A DNA stretch of 56,563 bases from Phycisphaerae bacterium (GTDB lineage Bacteria > Planctomycetota > Phycisphaerae > UBA1845 > Fen-1342), in contig JAJVHV010000039.1 in NCBI GenBank assembly GCA_022072445.1, positions 1 to 56,563 of the forward strand. The letters are read 5' to 3'. Below the pieces are notes generated by a model. That model was not told the DNA's origin and ran no database searches. It worked only from the letters and a program-made list of their open reading frames with translations. Of the stretch, positions 26,005 to 35,391 are shown piece by piece. A program made the position numbers and the translations under genes. Each line of letters starts with the position of its first letter. Position 1 is the stretch's first letter.

Positions 26005-28461
26005 ATGAGCACCATTGCCGATCACGCCTTTGGCCAGCGAGCCCCTTCCGCCGGTCCCCCAAACACCTACGGCACGTTCACCACCGACGGCCGCGAGTAT
26101 CGCATTCACGACCACCGCACGCCGCGCCCCTGGGTCAACATCATTGCCAATCCGAAGTTCGGCCTGGCCGTCAGCCACACCGGCAGCGGCTTCACCTGGA
26201 TCGGAAACTCGCAGCTCGCCGCGCTGACGCGCTGGGAGCAGGACCTGTCGCGCGACGCGTCGGGCCGATTCCTGTACCTCCGCGACGCCGACAGCGGCCG
26301 GCTCTGGTCGCTCGCCCCGGCGCCGACCTTCCCAACCTACAGCAGCTACGAATGCCGCCACGGCCTCGGCTATACCACCTTCGTCACCTCGTTCGACGGA
26401 ATCGCGGCCGAGTGGACCCTCTTCGCGCACGCCAGCGAAGGACTCGAACTGTGGCGCGTCGAGCTGCGCAACACCACCGACCGCCCGCGGCGGCTGGAAG
26501 TTTGCGGCGTGGTCGAGTGGTGCATGGGCGTGTCGCCTTCGCCGCGGCGCGAGTTTCACAAGCTGTTCATCGAGACGCGCTACGACACGCGGCGCGGCGC
26601 GATCTTCGCGCACAACCACATGTGGGAAGCCGTGCACAGCCCACGCTGGGGACACTGGAACACCGATTTCCCCTATGTGGCGGCGCTGGCGTGCAGCGAA
26701 CCGGTGCTCTCGGCGCAGGGAGACAAGGCCGCGTTTCTGGGGCGTTACGGCGACTTTCGCGCGCCCGCGGCGCTGGGCGAGGACCTGTGGAAACCACAGT
26801 TCGGCCGCCACGCCGACGCCATCGCCGCCCTGCGCTGCGCGGTCGAGCTGCGCGGCGGCGCATCGCACCGGCTGGCGTATGCGCTGGCCGCCGGCGAGTC
26901 GCCGACCGAGGTCGAAAAGCTCCTCGACCAGACGGCCCGCTTCGGCGCGGGCGGCGAGACGCACGCCGCCGTCGATCGCCTGCTCGATCTGGTGCGGCAG
27001 GGTTGGCAGGAGCGGCTGGCGACGTGCCGCGTCGAGACGCCCGAGCCCAGCCTGGATCATCTGGTCAACGACTGGGTGCGCTACCAGGCGATCAGCGCTC
27101 GCATCTGGGGCCGCGCGGGCTATTACCAGCAGAGCGGCGCGTTCGGCTTTCGCGACCAGCTCCAGGATTCGCAGATCTGGCTCCAGATCGACGCGCGCTG
27201 CACGCGCGATCAGCTCCGGCTGCACGCGCGGCACCAATTTGCCGACGGCTCGGTCTATCACTGGTGGCACCCGCTCACTGAGCAGGGTCACGTCACGAAG
27301 ATGACCGACGACCTGCTTTGGCTCGCCTTCGTCGCCGCCAATTACCTTAAGGAAACCGGCGACCTCACCATCCTGCGCGACGAAGCCCCCTTCATCGACG
27401 ATCCGAAACCCGCGCCGCTCAGCGAACACGTCCGCCGCGCCTTTGAGCGCGTCTTCCGCCGCAGCAGCCCGCGCGGCATCCCCTGCATCGGCGCCGGAGA
27501 CTGGAACGACGGCCTGAACGCCGTCGGGCTCGAGGAGCGTGGCGAGTCGTTCTGGCTGGCGCACTTTCTAGCCGGGTTGCTGGCCGACTGGGCCGAGATT
27601 CACCGCCGCTGCGGAGCGCTCGAAGAAGCCGGGGAGTTCACGCGGCGGCGCGTGGCGCTGATCGCGGCGATCAACGAGCACGGCTGGGACGGGCAGTGGT
27701 ACATGCGCGCCACGCTCGACGACGGCCGCAAGCTGGGCAGCCGCGAGAACCGCGTCGGACGCGTCTTTCTCAACGCGCAGACCTGGGCCATTCTCAACGA
27801 CGTCGCGCCGCCCGACCGCGCCGCGCAGTGCCTGGCCGCCGTCCGCGAGCACCTCGTCTCGCCGGCCGGCGCGCTGCTGCTGGCGCCGGCCTTCGACCGC
27901 CCCATCCGCGAAATCGGCTACATCACGCGCTACGCGCCCGGCCTGCGGGAGAACGGCGGCGTCTACACGCACGCGGCCACCTGGGCCATCGCCGCCGCCT
28001 GCAAGATGCGCGACCGCGAGCTGGTCGGCCGGCTGCTGACCGCCATCAACCCCGCGCTGAAGGACCCCGAAAAGTACTGGGCCGAGCCCTACGTCCTGCC
28101 CGGAAACGTCGACGGACCCGACTCCCCGCACCACGGCCGGGCCGGATGGACCTGGTACACCGGTTCGGCTGCCTGGCTGCACCGCGTTGTGACGCACTGG
28201 GTGCTCGGCGTGCGGCCGGAGTGGGACGGCCTGCGGATCGACCCCTGCCTGCCGCCCGAATGGCCCCGCGCCGCCATCATCCGCCCCTACCGCGGAAACG
28301 CGTACCACGTGCGGATCGAGCGCGGCGACGACCTCCCGCCCGCGACGCCCTGCGAGCTGAGCGTCGACGGCCGCCGGATCGACGGTAACGTCATCGTCCC
28401 GGCAGAGCGCACCGGCCGAACGATCGACGTCCGCGCCCGCTGCCGCAGTACGCCCGGGTAG
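26005..28461 (+). CDS. GH94-family glycoside phosphorylase (cellobiose/chitobiose phosphorylase-like)
   Basis: GH94 enzymes split beta-glucosides with phosphate to give sugar-1-phosphate; cellobiose, cellodextrin and chitobiose are known substrates. The 818-residue length fits single-domain members. Seen: N-terminal beta-sandwich (YGTFTTDGREYRIHDHRTPR, NPKFGLAVSHTGSGFTWIGN), the (alpha/alpha)6 barrel (QQSGAFGFRDQLQDSQ), and the catalytic-acid segment GAGDWNDGLNAVG. The last part is beta-sandwich (VLGVRPEWDGLRIDPCLP). ATG at 26005 has GGAGGAG 5 bases upstream. Substrate cannot be told from sequence here. It is separated from the AI-2E operon by 223 bp with no gene. Confidence 0.88.
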   Translation: MSTIADHAFGQRAPSAGPPNTYGTFTTDGREYRIHDHRTPRPWVNIIANPKFGLAVSHTGSGFTWIGNSQLAALTRWEQDLSRDASGRFLYLRDADSGRLWSLAPAPTFPTYSSYECRHGLGYTTFVTSFDGIAAEWTLFAHASEGLELWRVELRNTTDRPRRLEVCGVVEWCMGVSPSPRREFHKLFIETRYDTRRGAIFAHNHMWEAVHSPRWGHWNTDFPYVAALACSEPVLSAQGDKAAFLGRYGDFRAPAALGEDLWKPQFGRHADAIAALRCAVELRGGASHRLAYALAAGESPTEVEKLLDQTARFGAGGETHAAVDRLLDLVRQGWQERLATCRVETPEPSLDHLVNDWVRYQAISARIWGRAGYYQQSGAFGFRDQLQDSQIWLQIDARCTRDQLRLHARHQFADGSVYHWWHPLTEQGHVTKMTDDLLWLAFVAANYLKETGDLTILRDEAPFIDDPKPAPLSEHVRRAFERVFRRSSPRGIPCIGAGDWNDGLNAVGLEERGESFWLAHFLAGLLADWAEIHRRCGALEEAGEFTRRRVALIAAINEHGWDGQWYMRATLDDGRKLGSRENRVGRVFLNAQTWAILNDVAPPDRAAQCLAAVREHLVSPAGALLLAPAFDRPIREIGYITRYAPGLRENGGVYTHAATWAIAAACKMRDRELVGRLLTAINPALKDPEKYWAEPYVLPGNVDGPDSPHHGRAGWTWYTGSAAWLHRVVTHWVLGVRPEWDGLRIDPCLPPEWPRAAIIRPYRGNAYHVRIERGDDLPPATPCELSVDGRRIDGNVIVPAERTGRTIDVRARCRSTPG

Positions 28462-28521
28462 GCCGTATGGCGTTACAGGGGTCCGCTTTGCACGTACGAA
28501 CCAGAGGATTGACTCGCGACT

Positions 28522-29865
28522 CTAATCCGATTCTTCCCGCAGGTGCCGAACGTCGCGTGCAATCGTGTGCAGATGATCCAGCGCGCGCGGCGAGATCCGC
28601 ACGTCAAACACCGCCCGGCTGTCTTCGAAGCGCCGCTCGACCACGTCCGCGAAACGCTCGAGAAAGTCTAGCGCCTTCCCGTCGCCCAGCGGCAACGAGA
28701 GCGTCATGTCGCGCTGCTCGCCGCGCATCTGCTCCATCACCGCCGCCAGCAGGCGGTCCAGCCCCTGGCCCGTCCGCGCCGAGATCGGCAGCGCCGCCGG
28801 CTCAGCGGCCCGCAGCACCGGCAGCAGCGCCGGATCGGGCAGCGCGTCGATCTTGTTCAGCAGCAGCAGCGTCGGCTTCGACCCCGCGCTCAGCTCTGAC
28901 AGAACCTGACGAACCGCCGCAATCTGCCGCTCTGCCTCGGCGTTGGAGGCGTCGGCGACGTGCAATAGCATGTCGGCGTGCAGTGCTTCCTCGAGCGTGG
29001 CGCGGAACGAGGCCACGAGGTGATGCGGCAGATCGCGCACGAAGCCGACGGTGTCGGAGAGCAGCACATAGCGCCCCCCGCCCAGGTTCCACTTGCGCGT
29101 CAGCGTGTCGAGCGTCGCGAACAGGCGGTTCTCGGTCAGCGTGCCGGCTCCGGTCAGCGTGTTCATCAGCGTGCTTTTGCCGGCGTTGGTGTAGCCCACC
29201 AGCGACACCGTGAAGAACTCGGCCCGCGCCCGCACTTCGCGCGTCTTGCGGCGATCGATCTCCTCGATCTGCCGGCGGAGCTGCGTGATGCGCTTCTGCA
29301 CCAGCCGCCGGTCGATTTCGATCTGCCGTTCGCCAGGGCCGCGCGTGCCGATGCCGCCGACGGCGCCGGCGGCTTTTCCGCCGGCCGCGCCGGCGATGCG
29401 CTCCAGGTGCGTCCACATGCCGCGCAGGCGCGGCGCGGTGTACTGAAGCTGAGCCAGCTCGACTTGCAGCTTGGCCTCGTACGTCCTGGCCCGCGAGGCG
29501 AAGATGTCCAGGATGATCTCGCTGCGATCGAGCACCTTGCGGTTCGTGGCTTTCTCGAGCTCGCGAATCTGCGACGGCGACAGGTCGTTGTTGAAGATCA
29601 CCACGTCGGCGTCGTAGCCGTCGGCCTTCTGCCGGATTTCCTCGACCTTGCCCTTGCCGACGTACGTCGCCGGGTTGATCCGCGTGCGGCGCTGCGTGAC
29701 GCGCCCGACCACCTCCGCCCCCGCCGATTCGGCCAACTCGGCCAGTTCGGCCAGCGGGTCAGACTCGAGCCGCTCGCCGTCCATGAGCACGCCCACGAGC
29801 AACGCCCGCTCGCGCCCGACCGACAGGTTTTCACGCATCACTTGCGACAAGTCTGCCTTACCCAT
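28522..29865 (-). CDS. hflX: GTPase HflX
   Basis: HflX binds the 50S ribosome and splits or rescues stalled ribosomes, mostly under stress. The 447-residue protein has the N-terminal HflX domain (RINPATYVGKGKVEEI, NNDLSPSQIRELE, DRSEIILDIFASRARTYEAK, GPGERQIEIDRRL) and the G domain: G1 GYTNAGKST, G3 DTVGF, G4 NKID, then SARTG. ATG at 29865 is preferred because a TATACT -10-like box lies at 29904-29899 on the minus strand and would put the transcript start past the longer candidate ATG at 29895. It is divergent from the sigma-factor gene. Confidence 0.94.
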   Translation of the reverse strand: MGKADLSQVMRENLSVGRERALLVGVLMDGERLESDPLAELAELAESAGAEVVGRVTQRRTRINPATYVGKGKVEEIRQKADGYDADVVIFNNDLSPSQIRELEKATNRKVLDRSEIILDIFASRARTYEAKLQVELAQLQYTAPRLRGMWTHLERIAGAAGGKAAGAVGGIGTRGPGERQIEIDRRLVQKRITQLRRQIEEIDRRKTREVRARAEFFTVSLVGYTNAGKSTLMNTLTGAGTLTENRLFATLDTLTRKWNLGGGRYVLLSDTVGFVRDLPHHLVASFRATLEEALHADMLLHVADASNAEAERQIAAVRQVLSELSAGSKPTLLLLNKIDALPDPALLPVLRAAEPAALPISARTGQGLDRLLAAVMEQMRGEQRDMTLSLPLGDGKALDFLERFADVVERRFEDSRAVFDVRISPRALDHLHTIARDVRHLREESD

Positions 29866-30001
29866 TCGCCCAGCGAGACCGACCCCGCTACCCATGCAAG
29901 TATATCGGAACGGCCCTGCCAGGCCACGCGACGGCGTGCTGGCGTGCTGGCGGCCGCGCACGGGCTGGGCCCGGTTCTAGACGAGTGGGCAGCATGCTAC
30001 A

Positions 30002-30652
30002 ATGCGGGGCGTATTTCGAGCGCCATCGTTGCCAAACTCAAGTCTGACCACACATGTATCGTTGCTCTCGCGCCTGCGCGACACGTCCAATCACCGCGCC
30101 TGGTCCGAATTCCAGCACCGCTACCAGGAGCTGCTCGGCCGCTACTGCCGCCGGCGCGGGCTTCAGGCCGCCGACGCCGAAGACGTAGTCCAGACCGTAT
30201 TTATGAACCTGTCGAAGTCGCTGCCGCAGTTCGTCTACGATCCAAACCGCGGCCGATTCCGCGATTATCTCTACCGCTGCACGAAAAACGCGCTGGCCGA
30301 GTGGTCCAGGCGTCGAAATCTCCGTCCCGAGGCGCTAGATACGAGTGCCGTCGCCGCGGCGGACGACCCGGCCGACACGACGCTCTGGCGGGATGAATGG
30401 GTGGCGCACCACTATCGACTCGCATTCGAGCGCATCCGGACTGACTTTGACGCTCGAAACGTCGAGATCTTTGAGCGCAATCTTAATGGCGAGTCGATCG
30501 CCGAACTGGCACGCGCCTACCAGGTCAATGAAGACGCCATCTACGCCACGCGCCGCCGCATCCGCACGCGGCTCCAGGAACTGATCGCAGCGCAGGTGCA
30601 GGAGGAGGACCAGATCGATGGCGACGGAAGCCGGCCGAAGCCCGTCGCTTGA
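30002..30652 (+). CDS. ECF-type RNA polymerase sigma factor
   Basis: A sigma-70-family ECF factor of the kind that pairs with Ser/Thr kinases in Planctomycetota. Region 2 is at about residues 30-90 (FQHRYQELLGRYCRRRGLQ, DAEDVVQTVFMNLSKSLPQF, FRDYLYRCTKNALAEW). Region 4 is near the C-terminus (FERNLNGESIAELARAYQ, then ATRRRIRTRLQEL). ATG at 30002 overlaps a TACAAT box (29998-30003) that could be the -10, so a later start (TTG within SLPN) is possible. It overlaps the kinase gene by 35 bases, so they are coupled. Confidence 0.88.
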   Translation: MRGVFRAPSLPNSSLTTHVSLLSRLRDTSNHRAWSEFQHRYQELLGRYCRRRGLQAADAEDVVQTVFMNLSKSLPQFVYDPNRGRFRDYLYRCTKNALAEWSRRRNLRPEALDTSAVAAADDPADTTLWRDEWVAHHYRLAFERIRTDFDARNVEIFERNLNGESIAELARAYQVNEDAIYATRRRIRTRLQELIAAQVQEEDQIDGDGSRPKPVA

Positions 30653-31361
30653 TCCGCGGCTCGACGCGCTTTTCGGCTTCGACCGGGACGACGAGGACTG
30701 GCTGCGGACGGTTCGTGACCGCCGCGCCGAGCCCTCGCTTGGGCGGGTCGGTCCGTACGAACTGATCGAAGTGCTCGGCCGCGGCGGCCAGGGCGTGGTG
30801 TACCGCGCCCGGCAGCCCGGCACCGGGCGCGAGGTCGCGATCAAGCGCATCAGCGCGGGGCTCTTCGCGTCGCCGGAATCGCGGGCCCGCTTCGAACGCG
30901 AGATCGAGGCCGTCGCGACCCTCGACCACCCCAACATCGTCGCCGTCTACGGCGCCGAAGTGATCGACGACCAGCCGCTGCTGGTCATGCAGGCCATCGC
31001 CGGCCTGCCCTTTGACCGCTGGGCGGCGCTGGCCGGCCAGCGCCGCCCGCGGCGCGAGATCCTGGGCGTCTTCGTGCTGGTCTGCGACGCCATCCAGCAC
31101 GCCCATCAGCGCGGCGTGATCCATCGCGACATCAAGCCCTCCAACATCCTGGTCGATTCGCACGGCCGTCCGCACGTGCTGGACTTCGGCCTGGCGCGGC
31201 TCGAACGGGCGACGCCCGCCGCCGCCACCCTGACGCAGACCGGCGGCTTCCTCGGCACGCCGGCCTACGCCGCCCCGGAGCAGCTGCGCGGACTGGTCCG
31301 CGAGATCGACGTGCGCTCCGACGTGTACGCGCTCGGCGCCGTGCTGTACGAAGCGCTCTGA
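30618..31361 (+). pseudogene. Ser/Thr protein kinase, truncated after the activation segment
   Basis: Phosphorylates proteins on Ser/Thr when complete. The N-lobe and first part of the C-lobe are intact: GRGGQGVVYRARQPG, the ATP-binding Lys in VAIKRIS, the catalytic loop HRDIKPSN, DFG in VLDFGLARL, APE in TPAYAAPEQLR and DVYALGAVLYEAL. It then stops at 31361, missing roughly 60 residues of C-lobe and the transmembrane helix. The next frame, one base over, continues with IAATATSTSLYFRAERER, which is what normally follows such a helix. So a deletion joined the two parts near 31355-31362. Catalytic folding is likely lost. Confidence 0.82.
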
Positions 31362-31414
31362 TCGCGGCGACGGCGACCAGCACGTCGCTCTACTTTCGGG
31401 CCGAGCGCGAACGC

Positions 31415-32785
31415 GTGCGCGCCGACGAGATGCGCGCCGCGGAGTCGGCGCGGCTCGCTGATGCGAATCGCGCGCGGATGCACGAGCGCCGCGCCGCGGC
31501 CCGCGCCGACGCGGCCGACAAGTTGATCGACGACATGCTGAGTCACTCGCTGCAGACCGGGCAGCGGCCGCGCGAGTCGATCACCTTTCGCGAGATTCTC
31601 GACACGGCATCGAACGAGCTTGACACCGGCCAGCGCGCCTACGAGCCGGAGGTGGCGGCCTACGTTCGCATGAAGGTCGGAAACCTGTACACGCAGCTCG
31701 GGCTGCTGATGCTCGCCGAGCCGCACTTCCGCAAGGCACTGGAGCTGCGGCGCGAAGCGCTGGGTGAGCAACACATGGACACCGTGGAAACGATGGAAAA
31801 GCTCGGGCGCTGCTACCGAGACCTCGGCATGCTGGATCAGGCCGCCGACCTGATGGAACGCGCCCTGCGGACGCGAATCGAAATGGCCGGAAGCAAGTAC
31901 GACGGCTTTATCGCCGTCGGACTCAACAGCCTCGCCATGCTCAAGCGTCGCCAGATAAAATTCGACGAGGCTGCCGAGCTCTATGTCGAAGCCCTGGACG
32001 TCTACCGCACGCTCTTCGGGCCCGACGACCGGAATCTGCCGGTCGTGCTGGGCAACCTCGGCGTGGTCTACCTTTCGAGCGGCAACCGGTCCGAAGCCGC
32101 GCGCGTGCTGCGCGAAGCCCTCGACCTCATCATGTCGGCTCAGGGAGAGTTCGCCGAGCAGAACCCAAGCATGCTCACCAACCTGGCGCACGCCGTCGAT
32201 GACCCGGCCGAAGCCGAACTCCTTACGCGCCACGCCATCGCGATCATCGAGCACAATCTCGGTTCCGAGCACCCGGCTCTGGCTATCCCGTGCCAGCGAC
32301 TTGCCGGATTGATCGGCGGCACCGAAGGTGATCAGTTGTACCGCCGGGCCATTGAGTTGCTTCGCCGCTCCGGAAAAGCCGCGGACGTGTCGACGGTGAT
32401 GGGCAACTATGCCGGGTTGCTTGAACGTGCGGGGCGCACGGACGAGGCCGAAGCGGCCATGCGCGAGGCGCTCCAGATCGCCGAGCAGCGCCTCGCGCCC
32501 AACGCCGAAGCCACGCTGAACTGGCGCACGCGGCTCGGCCGCATGCTCGTCGGCGCCGACTGCCTCGACGAGGCCGAGAAACTGCTGCTCGCCGCCGAGA
32601 GCGCCCTGGCGTCGACTCGCCGCCCGGGCGACGAGTTCCTTTCCGCGGCACGCAAAGCACTCGTTCAGCTTTACGACCGCCGCAACGCGCTGCACCCATC
32701 GGCTGCCAGCGCCGCCGCTGCCGATTACTGGCGCAGCCGGCTGACGGCCACGACCCAGCCGAGCCTTCCTTCGAGCACGAACTGA
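31415..32785 (+). CDS. TPR protein, detached C-terminal part of the kinase
   Basis: A 456-residue helical protein with several tetratricopeptide repeats (EVAAYVRMKVGNLYTQLGLL, MDTVETMEKLGRCYRDLG, LPVVLGNLGVVYLSSGNRSE) after a charged coiled-coil (RAAESARLADANRARMHERR). In planctomycete sigma-linked kinases this part follows kinase and transmembrane segments in one chain. Here GTG at 31415 is the first start, 53 bp after the truncated kinase, and the frame extends up to the junction without a start. No strong ribosome-binding site is seen, so expression as a separate protein is doubtful. TPRs would bind partner proteins. Confidence 0.7.
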   Translation: MRADEMRAAESARLADANRARMHERRAAARADAADKLIDDMLSHSLQTGQRPRESITFREILDTASNELDTGQRAYEPEVAAYVRMKVGNLYTQLGLLMLAEPHFRKALELRREALGEQHMDTVETMEKLGRCYRDLGMLDQAADLMERALRTRIEMAGSKYDGFIAVGLNSLAMLKRRQIKFDEAAELYVEALDVYRTLFGPDDRNLPVVLGNLGVVYLSSGNRSEAARVLREALDLIMSAQGEFAEQNPSMLTNLAHAVDDPAEAELLTRHAIAIIEHNLGSEHPALAIPCQRLAGLIGGTEGDQLYRRAIELLRRSGKAADVSTVMGNYAGLLERAGRTDEAEAAMREALQIAEQRLAPNAEATLNWRTRLGRMLVGADCLDEAEKLLLAAESALASTRRPGDEFLSAARKALVQLYDRRNALHPSAASAAAADYWRSRLTATTQPSLPSSTN

Positions 32786-32966
32786 CGACGTGGCGCCGCT
32801 CGCCGAATCGCCCCTCTGGCGGCCGCCGAGAGCGAGGCCTCGCCGAGCGAATCGCCGTTTTCGTCCGGTTCGTGGCACACAGCGTGCTTGGCATGTCTGG
32901 CCGATAGTCGGCGACGCCGGCTCCTCATTTCCGCCGGCTCGCACGGCGCGATCAAAGGAGCCAGCC

Positions 32967-35369
32967 ATGAACGGCAGTGCATTTACTCGCCGGGGGAGTT
33001 GGACCGTCGCAGCCGCGGTGTCCGCGATTTCTCTCGCTTCACTTCTTTCAGAAACCGCTCTCGGAAAACCCCAGTTCCGCCGCGAGTTCTTCACCGCCTA
33101 TCCGCAAGCCGTCGGCACCCGCCTCGACCTGCGCCTCGACGCCAGCCAGCACTGCGGAGTTTGCCACTATGACTTCAATGGAGGCGGTCCGCGCAACCCC
33201 TATGGCATCGCGGTAGAAGGCACCAACAAGTCTGCTGCGGCAATTCTCGCACTGGGTGGGTTGGATTCCGACGGCGACGGCTATTCGAGCGACACCGAGA
33301 TCCTCAATCCGGGCGGCGTCTACTCCAACACACCCACGTTTCCGGGTCTGACGATCGCCAACGTAAACCAGACATCCCACATCCCGCTCAGCGAGTTGAT
33401 GGATTACCTCACGCCGCTGGTCGATCTCGACACCCAGCCGCCGCAAGTCGAGGTTACCTACCCGGACGGGGGGCAGTCGCTGGCCAGCAGCAGCCTGCAG
33501 ACCATCACTTGGATCGCGACGGATGACAGCGGCGTGGTCGCCGCGATCGACGTGTTCGTGACCTTCGACGAGGGCGTCAGCTTCGATCCGCTCGCGCTGG
33601 GGATGTCGAATACCGGCTCGCTCACCTGGTTCGTTCAAAACCGACCGACCGGCGTGGCCCGCATCCGCGTCGAAGCGCTCGACGCGGCTGGCAATCTCGG
33701 AGCCGACGAAGGTGGGGATTTCGCGATCTACTCATCAGCGACGGGCCGTGTACCGACGACGCTGCGCGATTTCGACATGCCCGGCTCACAGCCGCTCGAC
33801 GTGCTGCCGCTCAACGACCCGGCCGCCTGCCGCTCGTGCCACGGCGACTACAACGCACTGGTCGAACCGCACTTCAATTGGCGCGGCAGCCTGATGGCCA
33901 ACGCCTCGATCGATCCGCTCTTCCGCGCCGCACTCGACGTCGCCAACGCCGACGCGCCCGAATCGGGCGACCTCTGTCTCCGCTGTCACCTCAGCGCCGG
34001 CTGGCTCGGCGGCCGCTCGACGCCCACCAACGGCGCGGCGATGCTCGCTTCGGACGGGACAGGCGTCAATTGCGACCTATGCCACCGCATGCTCGACCCG
34101 ATCTATGAGCCCGGCGTCAGCCCACCTGGCGATCAGGCCATCCTCGACGAGTTGCGCGACGTTCCAACCACGTTCACATCGGGTCAGTTTGTCGTCGATC
34201 CGCTCGGCACGCGCCGCGGACCGTTCAGCGACGCATTGCCCGTGCACTCGATCATCCCGTCGCCTTTCCATCGCGAAGCCGCGCTCTGCGGAACCTGCCA
34301 CGACGTCAGCAACCCCGTCTTCGTGCGCAACCAGGACGGGACATACAGCCCCAACACGTTCGACCAGCCCGCGGCGGCGTTCGGGTCGCACCAGATCGGC
34401 GCGGTCGAGCGAACCTACAGCGAGTGGCTGCTTAGCGCCTTCAATTCCCCGCAAGGTATCTACGCGCCCGAGTTCGGCGGAAACAAGCTCTTCGTCTCCA
34501 CCTGCCAGGACTGCCACATGCGCGACGTCACCGGCAAGGGCTGTAATGATCCCGCCGCGATCACACGCAACGACCTGCCGCTGCACGACATGACCGGCGG
34601 AAGCGTCTGGCTGCCCGGCGTGCTCGACCAGATCGACCCGAACGTCGACGTCGCAGCCCTTCAGGCCGGCGCCGCGCGCGCCAGCTACATGCTCCAGCAC
34701 GCCGCCGACGTTCACCTGACGCAGCTGCGCGATCGGCTCCGGGTCAAGGTCACCAACAAGAGCGGCCACAAGCTTCCCACGGGCTATCCCGAAGGGCGCC
34801 GCATGTGGATCAACGTCAAGTTCCTGGATGCCGGCGCGAATCTCCTGGCCGAATCCGGCGCCTACGACTTCGACACCGCCGAGCTGCTTCATGACCCGCA
34901 GATCAAGGTCTACGAGGCGATGCCCGTGATCGGGGAGAACATCGCCGCCGTCGTCGGGCTGCCCGCCGGAACAGAGTTCCACTTCGTGCTCAACAACGCC
35001 GTGCTCAAGGACAACCGCATCCCGCCGCTCGGCTTCACCAACGCGGCCTTCGACGCGGTCGGCGCGGCGCCGGTCGGCACCTCGTACGAGGATGGACAGA
35101 ACTACGACGTCACGCACTATCGAATTCCGGCGGGCGCCGTGCAGGCCACCGTCACGCTCTACTATCAGTCCACCAGCCGCGAGTTCGTCGAGTTCCTGCG
35201 CGATAACGGCATTCCGGGCGGCGCCGGCGACGCGCTCTACCAGCTCTGGCTGAACAATGGAAAGTGCCCGCCGGAAGAGATGACCGTGGCGCCGTTGCCG
35301 CTCTCGGCGATTGTCGATCACGGGTCCGAAGACGCGGTGACGGCCGAATCGGTGCGTCGACTGCCTTAG
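32967..35369 (+). CDS. Secreted multihaem cytochrome c with six CxxCH motifs
   Basis: An exported electron-transfer or redox protein. ATG at 32967 has AAAGGAG 6 bases upstream and gives a signal peptide (WTVAAAVSAISLASLLSETALG). The 800-residue protein carries haem c motifs at about residues 63 (CGVCH), 288 (CRSCH), 337 (CLRCH), 369 (CDLCH), 441 (CGTCH) and 513 (CQDCH). A calcium-type DSDGDGYSSDTE lies near residue 100 and an Ig-like region near 150-260. The C-terminal ~250 residues have no haem site. I do not recognise a known enzyme such as hydroxylamine oxidoreductase. No other respiratory gene is adjacent. Confidence 0.88.
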   Translation: MNGSAFTRRGSWTVAAAVSAISLASLLSETALGKPQFRREFFTAYPQAVGTRLDLRLDASQHCGVCHYDFNGGGPRNPYGIAVEGTNKSAAAILALGGLDSDGDGYSSDTEILNPGGVYSNTPTFPGLTIANVNQTSHIPLSELMDYLTPLVDLDTQPPQVEVTYPDGGQSLASSSLQTITWIATDDSGVVAAIDVFVTFDEGVSFDPLALGMSNTGSLTWFVQNRPTGVARIRVEALDAAGNLGADEGGDFAIYSSATGRVPTTLRDFDMPGSQPLDVLPLNDPAACRSCHGDYNALVEPHFNWRGSLMANASIDPLFRAALDVANADAPESGDLCLRCHLSAGWLGGRSTPTNGAAMLASDGTGVNCDLCHRMLDPIYEPGVSPPGDQAILDELRDVPTTFTSGQFVVDPLGTRRGPFSDALPVHSIIPSPFHREAALCGTCHDVSNPVFVRNQDGTYSPNTFDQPAAAFGSHQIGAVERTYSEWLLSAFNSPQGIYAPEFGGNKLFVSTCQDCHMRDVTGKGCNDPAAITRNDLPLHDMTGGSVWLPGVLDQIDPNVDVAALQAGAARASYMLQHAADVHLTQLRDRLRVKVTNKSGHKLPTGYPEGRRMWINVKFLDAGANLLAESGAYDFDTAELLHDPQIKVYEAMPVIGENIAAVVGLPAGTEFHFVLNNAVLKDNRIPPLGFTNAAFDAVGAAPVGTSYEDGQNYDVTHYRIPAGAVQATVTLYYQSTSREFVEFLRDNGIPGGAGDALYQLWLNNGKCPPEEMTVAPLPLSAIVDHGSEDAVTAESVRRLP

Positions 35370-35391
35370 CTGGAGCTGGGGTGGTACAGGC

